NCBI GenBank assembly: GCA_013368445.1
Contig: JAACJO010000010.1
Span: 1,426,001 to 1,490,000, forward strand
DNA length: 64,000 nucleotides
DNA from: Leucocoprinus leucothites
Taxonomy: Eukaryota > Basidiomycota > Agaricomycetes > Agaricales > Agaricaceae
Direction: 5' to 3'
The notes under the pieces were generated by a model. It saw nothing but the letters and a program-made list of their open reading frames with translations, was not told the DNA's origin and did not search any database. The translations under genes were made by a program, and so were the position numbers. Of the stretch, positions 31,297-41,249 are shown one piece after another. The stretch's first letter is position 1. Each line of letters opens with the position of its first letter.

Positions 31297-32313
31297 CTGA
31301 GCATATGGTTGTGACAGGTGGTGGTAGTGTGGCCCCAATGCCAGCTTTGTTGACACTGGGGGGTCCCAGGGCGAGCATGCACAGCCTTGATCATAGTCTG
31401 CACACCGTTGAAGTTGAGGTATTTGCCAACCAGGCGCTTAGCGTTAGCACTGGACTGAGAATCCCAAAGGTCGACCCAAACAGTGGTGGTGTTGGCTTTG
31501 GTGGAGTTGCACATGATGTGCACAGAGAAGACATCTGCAAATATCTCCTTAAAGGGAGACAAGTGCATATGGTCGGAGATGTGTTGTGGAGTGGTGCAGA
31601 TACCACTCGTGTAGTAAGGGACATCCAGGATCTTGAGGTAAGATCTGGACCTGGGATGTTTGGTCTTCAGCTCAAACAGGGCTGTGAAAGCTGAAGAAAG
31701 GGAAGATTCGATCACCAATGTATCAGCATCAGTGGCGACAGTGTTGGTGTACAATGAGATGGTATTGTATGCCCTGGCAATGTTCTCAATGCAGAGCGAG
31801 CTCTTCATGTGAGTGAGAGAATTGTTAAGAAGGCACATAGCTTTATGGTGGAGGTAGGTGATGTCACCGGCATCGCCAGTGAAATTGAGGAAGAGTTGGC
31901 ACTGGGTAGGGCCCAACATGGTTATGCGGGGCTTCTTTGCAGAAGGTGCATCAGCAAGGGCAGCCTGGTGTATCATGGTGATGCAGTCAGGCTCAAGGGT
32001 AGGGTGGGACTGGGTAAGCTTAATGAGTGCTACCACAGACACAGGGGTATGGGCAACCTCAGCGAATGACTTCCTAGCTGCCGAGGGTGGGATGGGCGCT
32101 TGCTGGGCTTGGCCATCAGACCTAACCATAGGAGCAGGGGGTGCTTGAATGGGCACTTTGCCACTAATGCAGGCCTTTGCAGGTGCTAGCTTGGGCGGTA
32201 GGGGGGGATGGGCCAGGGCAGGCTGTGGTGCCTTGGGCATTTGCTTGGGTGCCTTGGAGGAGCCCATGTCAATGTCACATGGACCTGCTTTGTCAGCAGA
32301 TCCATGGGTCGCC
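31297..32313 (-). mobile_element. A-8, 3'-side segment
   Basis: Left half of a minus-strand ORF1-only LINE split by A-9. Its own 3' end is cut by the LTR fragment. The other half is 34621..35325. Confidence 0.85.
31297..32313 (-). pseudogene. ORF1 middle and C-terminal part of A-8
   Basis: Open from HGSADKAGPCDIDMGSSKAPKQMPK through the alanine-rich PSAARKSFAEVAHTP and KKPRITMLGPT domain and VWVDLWDSQSSANAKRLV to the first knuckle (CQQSWHWGHTTTTC, in which the second Cys is Ser). The other knuckles are lost. Many CpG to TpG or CpA changes relative to A-2 give an older appearance. Confidence 0.82.
32299..32313. repeat. Target-site duplication of A-9 (left copy)
   Basis: GATCCATGGGTCGCC recurs exactly at 34621..34635. 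Confidence 0.95.
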
Positions 32314-32399
32314 ATCCCTCCTTGACCTCTTACCACCACCATCTATTCGTTGGTGTGTTTTAAGACATCTAGTTTACATCGTATCTCTGCCTATTCTAC

Positions 32400-34285
32400 A
32401 TGGGCAAGCGAAAGTCTAAGTCTAAAGGCCCCCCCCGCCAATCTACCGAGTCCGCCGAGGCCTCCGCCGACGAGCTCAACATCGCCGAGATGTCCAAAGA
32501 CGAACATCTCGACCCCTATGACGACCCCCACAACGTTCGCGGGTTCCTTGGACCTCCCCAGGCTGACGTTTCGTTGCCTGGACCCTTTTCCTGCCTGCCG
32601 CTGACGTTCCGTTGCGGTCGGTGGTCGCTCCCGTGGCTGACATTCCGTCGCCATCCCCGAAACCCTTCACTGCCGGTGGACAGACGTTCTACCCCGTGAA
32701 GGATCTCCCCCCCCCAGCACCGCCGTCCGCTGTCTCCTCCGGGTCAACTGAGGAGGCTGTTGAGACCCGGGCTCTTGCTGGGATTCGTTTCTTCTCCCGC
32801 TTCATCGGGAATGTTCCCTCAGGCCCTCTTCCAGAGGCCACCACCGCTGTGATCATCCCGACTCTTGTTGGGTTGGTTGCAGAAGTTTTCAACCGAGGCC
32901 AAGGCGACACGGCCATCGTCAACGAGCGAATGCGAGCCCAGGGATGGGACACATTTGCAGATTTCATTCGGGACTGTGCCACCAGAATTGAGGGGGCCTA
33001 CCCTGAACGTACGCGCATTGCCCATGAGGCGATCCATGGATCTGCTGACAAAGCGGAACCACGTGATATTAACATGGGCTCTCCCAAAGCGCCCAAACAG
33101 ACTCCCTCGGATCGTCGGCCCGCCCCGGCCCGTCCCACCTTACCGCCCAAGCAAGCGCCTGTTAAAGCGCGTGCTAGTGGCCCCCCCCAAGCTAGGGTTA
33201 GGTCTGATGGCCAAGCTCAGCGAGCACCCACCAAAGCGCCCCCTCCTCCCACCTCGGTCAAGAAGTCCTTCGCCGAGGCGGCCCGCCCCGCCAGGGTTGC
33301 GTCACTCATTAAGTTGGCACAATCCCACCCCGATCTCGACCCTGATCGCATCACTGCTATGCATCAGGCCGCTCAAGCCACCGCTCCCGCCACTCGGAAG
33401 CCGCGCATGACAACTGCGGGTCCTACCCGCCGCCAACTTTTCCTCAACTTCGTCGGCAGTGCCGATGAGGTCACTTATCTCCATCACAAGGCCATGCGCC
33501 TTCTCAACGACTCCCTCTCCCGCGCCAAGTCGATCTTGCGTGTGGAGAACATCACCAAGGCGTACAGCACGATCGCGCTGCATACCTCCTCCGTTCCCTC
33601 TGATGCCGATTGTGATGTCATTGAGTCCTCCATCCCTTCCGTCTTCATTGCCCCCTTTGCGATCAAGACGTGCCGCCCCAGGTCGAGGTCCTACCTCAAG
33701 GTCCTCGACGTCCCTTACTTTGTGAACGGTGTCCGTATCACACCGAATCACGTGACCGACCGCATGCGACTGTCCGCCTTCAAGGACATTTTCGCAGATG
33801 TTTCCTCCGTGTGCATTATGCGCAACTCCACCAGAGCCAACACCGCCACTGTCTGGTTCGACCTCTGGGACTCTCAATCAGGAGCGAGCGCCAAGAAGCT
33901 CCTGGGCAAGTACCTCCACTTCGAGGGTGTTCAGTCCGTGATCCAGGCTGCGCGTGCTCATCCCGGCAGTCCTCAGTGTCAGCGTTGCTGGCGCTGGGGT
34001 CACTCTACCTCATCGTGCCGCGCCCGTGCGCTACGATGCGCCGCCTGCGGCGGTCCTCATCGTACTGAGAACCACCGCTCCCACTCGAGCTGTTGTAAGG
34101 GGAGTCCAAAGGCCAATCCCCCTATCCTGCCCACCGCCACCGAGGATCCCTGTCCTCACATCAAGTGCGTCAACTGCGCCAAGCCGCATGCAGCTGACGA
34201 TCGCAAGTGCCCATTCTGGTGACACCGGTTTGACCGGCTTTGGCTTGAAAACCATCGCCGCGATGCCGCTCGGTCGCGTCTGTAG
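32400..34285 (+). pseudogene. ORF1 of A-9
   Basis: MGKRKSKSKGPPRQSTESAEAS start; a frameshift near 32590 in the PSSLPAAD segment; then 536 codons open with RALAGIRFFSRFIGNVPSG, AIHGSADKAEPRDINMGSPKAPKQTPSDRRPAPARP, the RKPRMTTAGPTRRQLFLNF domain, VWFDLWDSQSGASAKKLLGKY, and knuckles CQRCWRWGHSTSSC, CAACGGPHRTENH and CVNCAKPHAADDRKC. TGA at 34220..34222 (CGA in relatives) cuts 20 residues from the end; the natural TAG is at 34283..34285. Confidence 0.88.
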
Positions 34286-34301
34286 GGTTCTCTTCCCTAC
34301 A
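34281..34301 (+). promoter_or_regulatory. Stop-codon hairpin of A-9
   Basis: TGTAGGG/CCCTACA arms around TTCTCTT; TAG at 34283..34285 lies in the 5' arm. Confidence 0.7.
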
Positions 34302-34575
34302 GGTTGCATTGTCCGCCCCCGCGCTGTGTGCGGTGGGTCATCGAGATCCATGCTGTGCATTTTCCATCCGCCGGTAAATCAGAACAACCCGACTTGTATT
34401 GTAGTATGCTTTCATTTCGAACTATGTACCACTGCGTGAAGATATCGTTTGTACTAGGCGGACTTCAGACTCGTATATGTATTCCCAGCTATGTAGATGT
34501 GTAGTTGGTAGCGGTACTTTCTGCATGTTGTAGTAGTTGGGTGCGGACTGCTATCGCGCACCGCGTTATAAATTG

Positions 34576-34594
34576 GCGACCCCTCCGGGGTCGC
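34576..34594 (+). promoter_or_regulatory. 3'-terminal hairpin of A-9
   Basis: GCGACCCCTCCGGGGTCGC, perfect, eight bases before the poly(A). Confidence 0.7.
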
Positions 34595-34620
34595 ACTTGA
34601 TTTAAAAAAAAAAAAAAAAA

Positions 34621-35325
34621 GATCCATGGGTCGCCTCATGGACAATGTGCATACAATTAGGGCTGGCCTCCAGAGCTCTGGTGGCGCAATCCTGGATGAA
34701 ACTCGTGAATGTGTCCCAACCCTGGGCATGCATACACTCACTGGTGAGGACCATATTGCTTTGGCCACAGTTGAAGACTTCCACAATAAGCCCAACGAGG
34801 GTTGGGGCAAGTATGGTGATGGTGGCCTTGGGTAGGGGGCCTTGGGGGACTGACCTGACAAAGCGGGTGAAGAAGTGGAGCCCAGCAAGAGCCCGAGTCT
34901 CAACAGACTCCTCAGTTGACCTGGAGGAGATAGTGGATGGCAGTGCTGGGGGGGTGGGTTCTTCACGGGGTAGAACATCTGTCCACTGGCAGTGAAGGGC
35001 TTAGGAGACAGCGATGAAACATCAGCCATGAGTGGCACTACCGGCTGCAATGGAACATCAGCAGCAGGCAGGGAGGAGGGACCGGGCGACAAAATGTCAG
35101 CCTGGAGAGGACCAAAGAACCCATGAACATTGCAGGGGTCATTGTAGGGGTCGAGATGTTCATCTTTGGATATCCCGGCAATGTTAAGTTTGTCAGTGGA
35201 GGCTTCAGCAGACTCGGTTGTTTGGCAGGGAGGCTTGTTAGACTTGGACTTTCATTTACCCATGTAAAATAGGTAGTATAACAATGTAAGCTAGACATCT
35301 TAAAACACACTAACAAATAGATGGG
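34621..35325 (-). mobile_element. A-8, 5'-side segment
   Basis: Continues A-8 on the far side of A-9 to its 5'UTR. It ends at ...AATAGATGGG, inside the usual 5' end, where the poly(A) of A-10 begins. Confidence 0.85.
34636..35264 (-). pseudogene. ORF1 N-terminal part of A-8
   Basis: A KSNKPP-type N-terminus related to A-1 with a Pro/Ser-rich linker (DILSPGPSSLPAADVPLQPVV...) and a conserved RFF/GIRFF-like block. A codon after MGK has become a stop and several frame changes occur near 34960. It pairs with the C-terminal half at 31297..32313, so A-8 joins an A-1-type N-terminus to an A-2-like C-terminus. Confidence 0.78.
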
Positions 35326-35353
35326 TTTTTTTTTTTTTTTTTTTTAATCAAGT

Positions 35354-35372
35354 GCGACCCCGGAGGGGTCGC
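35354..35372 (-). promoter_or_regulatory. 3'-terminal hairpin of A-10
   Basis: GCGACCCC/GGGGTCGC, perfect stem. Confidence 0.7.
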
Positions 35373-35647
35373 CAATTTATAATGCGGTGCGCAATAGCAG
35401 TCCGTGCCCGACTATCTACTACAGGGAACTGATACCACTACCAACTACGCAAGAGCAAACAACCAGGAATACATAATAGTCCTGTCCGAGACAATACGCA
35501 AAACGACAGCAGAAGGGGGGGGCTAGGCATGTAATGAAATACAGAGAAGTAAGACATATACCGATATCACTGTATCTGAAGGCAGGCCTTGAGGTTGGTG
35601 GGAGCCCATCTGGCAACCGGCAATGGACAGGGAACGATGCATTGACA

Positions 35648-35665
35648 CTAGGGAGCTCCCCCTAG
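35648..35665 (-). promoter_or_regulatory. Stop-codon hairpin of A-10
   Basis: CTAGGG/CCCTAG arms around the TAG at 35662..35664. Confidence 0.65.
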
Positions 35666-37349
35666 GCCTGGGGCAGACCAGCAGAACCAGAATGACTTTG
35701 CAGCCAATCCCAATCAAACCGGTGGCGCCAGAATGCGCACTTGCAGTCAGTAGCAGCATGTTCCTTGCCACAATTGACGCACTTGATATGGGGACAGGGT
35801 TCCCTGGCGGGTGTGGGCTGAATGGGGGGGTTTGCCTTTGGCAATCCCTTACAGCAGGAGGAGGTGGTGCAGTGATTTTCGGACTGATGTGGCCCACTGC
35901 AGTGTGAGCACCTGAGCGCACGGTTGTGACAGGTGGTGGTAGTGTGGCCCCACCGCCAGCATCGTTGACACTGGGGGGTTCCGGGGTGAGCACGTGCAGC
36001 CTTGATCATAGACTGGACACTGTTGAAGTTGAGGTATTTGCCGACCAGGCGCTTGGCGTTAGCGCTGGACTGAGAATCCCAAAGGTTGACCCAAACAGTG
36101 GCAGTGTCGGCTTTGGCGGAGTTGCACATGATGCGCATGGAAGATACGTTAGCAAATGTCTTCTTGAAGGGAGACAAACACATATGGTTGGTGACCTGTT
36201 GTGGAGTGGTGCAGATGCCACTCGTGTAATAAGGGATGTCCAGGATCTTAAGGTAAGACCTGGACCTGGGGCGCTTGGTCTTCAGCTCAAACGGGGCGGT
36301 GAAGGCTGAAGAGAGGGAGGATTCGATCACTGATGCATCGGCATCAGTGGCGACAGAATTGGTGTACAACGAGATGGTGTCATATGCCCGAGCGATGTTT
36401 GGGACTGGGCTAGCTTGATAAGTGCTGCTGCAGATGCTGGGGTATGGGCTACCTCAGCGAACAACTTCTTAGCCGCTGAGGGTGGGATGGGTGCTCGCCG
36501 GGCTTGGCCATCAGACCTAACCTTAGGAGTGGGGGGCGCTTGAATGGGCGCTTTGCCACTAGCGCAGGCCTTTGCAGGCGCTGGCTTGGGCAGTAGGGAG
36601 GGACGGGCTGGGGCGGGCCGACGATCTGGGGGCAGTAAGGTGGGCGCCTTGGGGGAACCCATGTTGATGTCACATGGACCCACTGAGTCAGCGGATCCAT
36701 GGGTCACCTCGTGGACGATGCGCGTTGCTTTAGGGCTGGTCTCGGGCAGCCCACACTTGCACCCGAGGTCATACATTACATCCCCGAAATCAATCAGCCC
36801 GCGAGAGCTGAGCGAGTGTGAGGAGAGGGGGGTGCCATCAAGCTCCAGGTTGTCGACGATGATGATGGCCGCCTTAGCAAGGCATGTGATGGCTGCAGAG
36901 GCATCTTCCTCTGTGATGGGGGAGTGGGAGTCAGAGCATTCCTCTAACCACTTGAGGAATGTCCAGAGGTTGGTGAGAGCGCACTTCGGGATGAGCTCCT
37001 TCTTCTTTCCCTTGGAGGAGGTCACTGATTCGGGCACGGCAGGGGGAGCATCGACAGGGTAGAAGGTGGTTCCACCGGCTGTGAAGGGTTTGAGTGGTGA
37101 CAGAACATCAGCCACTTGGGGAGCAACCAACAGCGACAAAACGTCAGCGGTCGGTTGGGAGGGGCCAGACAACGGTACGTCAGCCTGGGGGGGGCCGAGG
37201 AACCCATGCATGTTGAGTGGGTTGTCATAGGGGTCGAGGTGGTTGTCTTCGGCCATCTCGGCGATGTTGAGCTCATCGTCAGAGATGGTGGACTTGGATT
37301 CGAACACGGCAAACTGGTTGGCAGTAGTTTTAGACTTGCACCTACCCAT
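35662..37349 (-). pseudogene. ORF1 of A-10
   Basis: Starts MGRCKSKTTANQFAVFESKS. The N-terminal half is open through FAEVAHTPASAAALIKLAQS. About 215 bp are then missing (near 36400, joining the IARAYD region to LAQSQ), which removes the KKPRMTTSGPT block and shifts frame. The C-terminal part is open from MYTNSVATDAD with knuckles CQRCWRWGHTTTTC, CSHCSGPHQSENH and CVNCGKEHAATDCKC. Confidence 0.86.
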
Positions 37350-37429
37350 ATTACTGTAGATAGATGATGTAGGAATGCCTCAGAACAAACACCAACTTTC
37401 GATGGTGGTGGTAAGAGGACAAGGAGGGA

Positions 37430-37621
37430 TTGTCATCCTCGGACATCTTAGCGATGTTGAGCTCATTGGTGGAGGCTTTGGCGGACTCGGTTGTTCGGCG
37501 GGGAGGCTTGTTAGACTTGGATCTTCGTTTACCCATGTAGAATAGGTAGAATAACAATGTAAACTAGATGTCTTATAACACACCAACTAAAAGATGGTGG
37601 TGGTAAGAGGTCAAGAAGGGA
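37430..37621 (-). mobile_element. A-11: 192-bp 5' end of an ORF1-only LINE
   Basis: Holds only the 5'UTR and the first about 36 codons (MGKRRSKSNKPPRRTTESAKAS..., ATG at 37536). It lies head-to-head with A-12 across nine bases. Confidence 0.82.
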
Positions 37622-37684
37622 TGAACAAATCATCCCTCCTTGTCCTCTTACCACCACCATCAAAAGTTGGTGTTTGTTTTGAGG
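37581..37684. repeat. Near-palindrome formed by head-to-head 5' ends of A-11 and A-12
   Basis: CACCAACTAAAAGATGGTGG on the left faces CCACCACCATCAAAAGTTGG on the right. The arms also include GGTAAGAGG.CAAG.AGGGATGA and its complement, about 45-50 nt per side with a five-base centre. Confidence 0.75.
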
Positions 37685-37712
37685 CATTCTTACATCGTCT
37701 ATCTACAGTAAT

Positions 37713-38909
37713 ATGGGTAGGTGCAAGTCTAAAGCTACTGCCAACCAGTTTGCCACGTTCGAATCCAAGTCCGCCATCTCTGACGATGAGCTCAACATCG
37801 CCGAGATGGCCGAAGATGACCACCTCGACCCCTACGACAACCCTCTCAACGTGCGAGGGTTCTTCGGTCCCCCCCAGGCTGATGTTCTGTCGCCTGGCCC
37901 CTCCCAACCGACTGCTGACGTTCTGTCACCACTCAAACCCTTCACAGCCAGTGGAACCACCTTCTACCCTGTTGATGCTCCCCCTGCCGTGCCCGAATCA
38001 GTGACCTCCTCCAAGGGAAAGAAGAAGAAGGAGCTCACCCCAAAGTGCGCCCTCAACAAGGTCATATCCTTCCTCAAGTGGTTGGATACCATCGATGACT
38101 CTGCTGACATCGCGGAGCAAGACGCACGGTCCATGGTTACCTGTCTAGCCAAGGCCTCGTATGCTGTAGCCAGCGAGCTGAATATGAGCAGCATGCTGAT
38201 CACCTCTAACTCTCTCAACCCCACTGGCTGGGAGATGTATGGAGATTTTCTGGGGGACTTCGGTCATAGGTTCTCGGCCGAGGCCTCCCCTAAAGCAACG
38301 CGCGTCGTCCACGAGGCGACCCATGGATCCGCTGACTCAGTGGGTCCACGTGACATCGACATGGGTTCCCCCAAGGCGCCCACCTTACCGCCCCTGGACC
38401 GTCGGCCCGCCCCAGCCCGTCCCTCCCTACTGCCCAAGCCGGCGCCTGCAAAGGCCTGCGCTAGTGGCAAAGCGCCCATTCAAGCGCCCCCCACTCCTAA
38501 GGTTAGGTCTGATGGCCAAGCCCGGCGAGCACCCATCCCACCCTCAGCGGCTAAGGAGTCGTTCACTGAGGTAGCCCGTACCCCGGCGTCTGCGGCAGCA
38601 CTTATCAAGCTAGCCCAGTCCCACCCCACTCTTGAGCCCGATTGCGTTGCCGCAATGCATCAGGCCGCCCTTGCTGATGCACCTTCTGCGAAGAAGCCCT
38701 GCATGACCACGTCGGGCCCCACCCGATGCCAACTCTTCCTCGATTTCACTGGCAATTCCAGTGACATCACCTACCTCCACCACAAGGCCATGCGCCTTCT
38801 CAACAACTCCCTCACTCATGCGAAGAGTTCACTTCCCATCGAGAACATTGCTCAGGCGTACAACACTATATCATTGTACACCAATTCCATCACCACTGAT
38901 GCCGATGCA

Positions 38910-38910
<1 letters not shown>
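37713..38910 (+). CDS. ORF1 of A-12, N-terminal part (interrupted by A-13)
   Basis: Starts MGRCKSKATANQFATFESKS and is open for about 399 codons to TDADA, where A-13 inserted. It continues in frame at 41263. The central block (ALNKVISFLKWLDTIDDSADIAEQDARSMVTCLAKASYAVASELNMSSML) differs strongly from the corresponding block of A-2 and A-13 while the flanks are nearly the same, suggesting exchange of an internal segment. The protein was intact before interruption. Confidence 0.87.
38898..38910. repeat. Target-site duplication of A-13 (left copy)
   Basis: GATGCCGATGCAT here, GATGCTGATGCAT at 41250..41262 (one mismatch). About ten untemplated bases lie between the A-13 5' end and the right copy. 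Confidence 0.85.
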
Positions 38911-38941
<31 letters not shown>

Positions 38942-38946
38942 CAAGT

Positions 38947-38965
38947 GCGACCCCGGAGGGGTCAC
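38947..38965 (-). promoter_or_regulatory. 3'-terminal hairpin of A-13
   Basis: GCGACCCC-GGA-GGGGTCAC, one mismatch at the second pair. Confidence 0.65.
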
Positions 38966-39237
38966 CAATTTATAACGTGGTGCGCGATAGCAGTCCACGC
39001 CTGACTATCTACTACAGGGAACCGATACCGCTACCAACTACACAAGAGTAAACAACCGGGAATATATAAGAGTCCTGTCCAAGACAATACACGAATTGAC
39101 AGCAGAAGGGGGCTAGGCATGTAACAAAATACAAAGAAGTGAGACATATACCGATATCACTGCATCTGACGGCAGGCCTTGTGGTTGGTGGGAGCCCATC
39201 TGGTGACTGGCAATGGATGGGGGATGATACGTTGACA

Positions 39238-39255
39238 CTAGGGAGCTCCCCCTAG
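39238..39255 (-). promoter_or_regulatory. Stop-codon hairpin of A-13
   Basis: CTAGGG/CCCTAG arms; TAG at 39252..39254. Confidence 0.65.
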
Positions 39256-41159
39256 GCCTGGGGCCGACCAGCAGAACCAGAATGACTTTGCAGCCAATCC
39301 CAATCAAACCGGTGGCGCCAGAACGCGCACTTGCGGTCAGTAGCAGCATGTTCCTTGCCGCAATTGATGCACTTGATGTGGGGACAGGGTTCCCCGGCGG
39401 GTGTGGGCTGGATGGGAGGGTTCGCCTTTGGCGATCCCTTACAGCAGGAGGAGGTGGTGCGGTGATTCTCGGACCAATGTGGCCCACCGCATTGTGAACA
39501 CCTGAGCACATGGTTGCGACAGGTGGTGGTAGTGTGGCCCCAACGCCAGCATCGTTGACACTGGGGGGTCCCGGGGTGAGCGCGCGCGGCCTTGATCATG
39601 GACTGCACGCCGTCGAAGTTGAGGTATTTGCCGACCAGGCACTTAGCGTTAGCGCCGGACTGAGAATCCCAAAGGTCGACCCAAACGGTGGCAGTGTCGG
39701 CTTTGGCGGAGTTGCGCATGATGCGCACGGAGGATACGTTAGCGAATGTCTCCTTGAAGGGAGACAGACGCATACGGTTGGTGACGTGTTGCGGAGTGGT
39801 GCGTATGCCACTCGTGTAGTAAGGGACATCCAGGATCTTGAGGTAAGACCTGGACCTGGGGCGCTTGGTCTTCAGCTCAAACGGGGCAGTGAAGGCTGAA
39901 GAGAGGGAGGATTCGATCACCAATGCATCTGCATCAGTGGCAACAGAATTGGTGTACAACGATATAGTGTCATATGCCCAAGCAATGTTCTCGACACGAA
40001 GCGAACTCTTCGCACGAGTGAGGGAATCATTGAGAAGGCGCATGGCCTTGTGATGGAGGTAGGTGATGTCACTGGAATTGCCAGTGAAATCGAGGAAGAG
40101 TTGGCATCGGGTGGGGCCCGACGTGGTCATGCGGGGCTTCTTTGCAGAGGGCGCATCAGCGAGGGCGGCCTGATGCATCGCAGCGACGTGATCAGGCTCA
40201 AGAGTGGGGTGGGACTGGGCTAGCTTGATGAGCGCTGCCGCAGATGCCGGGGTACGGGCTACCTCAGCGAATGACTTCTTAGCCGCCGAGGGAGGGATGG
40301 GCGCTCGCCGGACTTGGCCATCAGACCTAACCTTAGGAGTGGGGGGCGCTTGAATGGGCGCTTTGCCACTAGCGCGGGCCTTTGCAGGCGCCGGCTTGGG
40401 CGGTAGGGAGGGACGGGCCGGGGCGGGCCGACGATCCAGGGGGGGCAGGGTGGGCACCTTGGGGGAACCCATGTCGATATCACGTGGACCCGCTGAGTTA
40501 GCAGATCCATGGGTCGCCTCATGGATGACATGCATTGCTTTAGGGCTGGCCTCGGGCAGCCCACACTTGCGCCCGAGGTCGTACATCACATCCCCGAAAT
40601 CGACCAGCCCGCGAGAGCTGAGCGAGTGCGAGGAGAGGGGGGTGCCATCGAGTTCCAACTCATCGACGATGACAAAGGCCGCCTTAGCCAGGCAAGTGAT
40701 GGCCGCGGAAGCATCCTCCTCTGCAATGGAGGAGTGGGATTCGGCACAATCCTCTAACCACTTGAGGAATGTACGGAGGCTGGAGAGAGCGCGCTTCGGG
40801 GTGAGCTCCTTCTTCTTTCCCTTGGAGGAGGTCACTGATTCGGGCACGGCAGGGGGAGCATCAACAGGGTAGAAGGTGGTTCCACCGGCTGTGAAAGGTT
40901 TGAGTGGCGACGGAACGTCAGCCACTGGAGGAGCAACCGACAGTGACGAAACATCAGCGGTCAGTTGGGAGGGGCCAGGCGACGGAACGTCAGCCTGGGG
41001 GGGACCAAAGAACCCACGCACGTTGAGTGGGTTGTTGTAGGGGTTGAGGTGGTCGTCTTCGGCCATCTCGGCGATGTTGAGCTCGTTGTCAGAGACGGCG
41101 GACTTGGATTCAAACGCAGCAAACTGGTTTGCGGTAGCTTTAGACTTGCGCCTACCCAT
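39252..41159 (-). CDS. Intact ORF1 (Gag-like zinc-knuckle protein) of A-13, 635 aa
   Basis: Starts MGRRKSKATANQFAAFESKS. Order: basic start, acidic DNELNIAEMAEDDHLNPYNNP, Pro/Ser linker, KGKKKELTPKRALSSLRTFLKWLEDC and alanine-rich segment, HGSANSAGPRDIDMGSPK, conserved KKPRMTTSGPTRCQLFLDFTGN domain, VWVDLWDSQSGANAKCLVGKY. Knuckles at about residues 532-545 (CQRCWRWGHTTTTC), 549-561 (CSQCGGPHWSENH) and 597-611 (CINCGKEHAATDRKC). Closely similar to A-2 ORF1 in length and sequence. No defect is visible. No RT, endonuclease or protease is encoded. Likely role: RNA-binding particle protein, by family. Confidence 0.91.
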   Translation of the reverse strand: MGRRKSKATANQFAAFESKSAVSDNELNIAEMAEDDHLNPYNNPLNVRGFFGPPQADVPSPGPSQLTADVSSLSVAPPVADVPSPLKPFTAGGTTFYPVDAPPAVPESVTSSKGKKKELTPKRALSSLRTFLKWLEDCAESHSSIAEEDASAAITCLAKAAFVIVDELELDGTPLSSHSLSSRGLVDFGDVMYDLGRKCGLPEASPKAMHVIHEATHGSANSAGPRDIDMGSPKVPTLPPLDRRPAPARPSLPPKPAPAKARASGKAPIQAPPTPKVRSDGQVRRAPIPPSAAKKSFAEVARTPASAAALIKLAQSHPTLEPDHVAAMHQAALADAPSAKKPRMTTSGPTRCQLFLDFTGNSSDITYLHHKAMRLLNDSLTRAKSSLRVENIAWAYDTISLYTNSVATDADALVIESSLSSAFTAPFELKTKRPRSRSYLKILDVPYYTSGIRTTPQHVTNRMRLSPFKETFANVSSVRIMRNSAKADTATVWVDLWDSQSGANAKCLVGKYLNFDGVQSMIKAARAHPGTPQCQRCWRWGHTTTTCRNHVLRCSQCGGPHWSENHRTTSSCCKGSPKANPPIQPTPAGEPCPHIKCINCGKEHAATDRKCAFWRHRFDWDWLQSHSGSAGRPQA

Positions 41160-41249
41160 AGTAACGTAGATAGATGATGTAAGAATGCCTCAGAACAAAC
41201 ACCAACTTTCGATGGTGGTGGTAAGAGGACAAGGAGGGATGTAACTTCG

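Larger units (their letters stand above)
32314..34620 (+). mobile_element. A-9: complete ORF1-only LINE, tail type 2
   Basis: A 2.3-kb element with 5' end ATCCCTCCTTGACCTCTTAC, ORF1, 3'UTR and 18-nt poly(A) (34603..34620). It is bracketed by a perfect 15-bp target duplication in A-8. It has no ORF2 and no room for one, and is the cleanest demonstration that the ORF1-only form is itself the inserted unit. Confidence 0.95.
35326..37429 (-). mobile_element. A-10: ORF1-only LINE, tail type 1, internal deletion
   Basis: T-run 35326..35345, tail type 1, ORF1 with a deletion, 5' end ...AAGGAGGGA at 37429. Left flank (5' end of A-8) and right flank (A-11) do not share a target duplication, so at least one boundary has been rearranged. 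Confidence 0.88.
38911..41239 (-). mobile_element. A-13: complete ORF1-only LINE, tail type 1
   Basis: A 2.33-kb element with a T-run at 38911..38936, 3'UTR, uninterrupted ORF1, and 5' end ...AAGGAGGGA at 41239. Inserted in ORF1 of A-12. Confidence 0.94.

Noticed and set aside
33933..34107. The shared 170-bp deletion in A-6 and A-15 as a spliced GT-AG intron.
   Set aside because: No placement of the boundaries gives GT...AG with the observed single AGTCC; repeat-mediated deletion explains the junction exactly.
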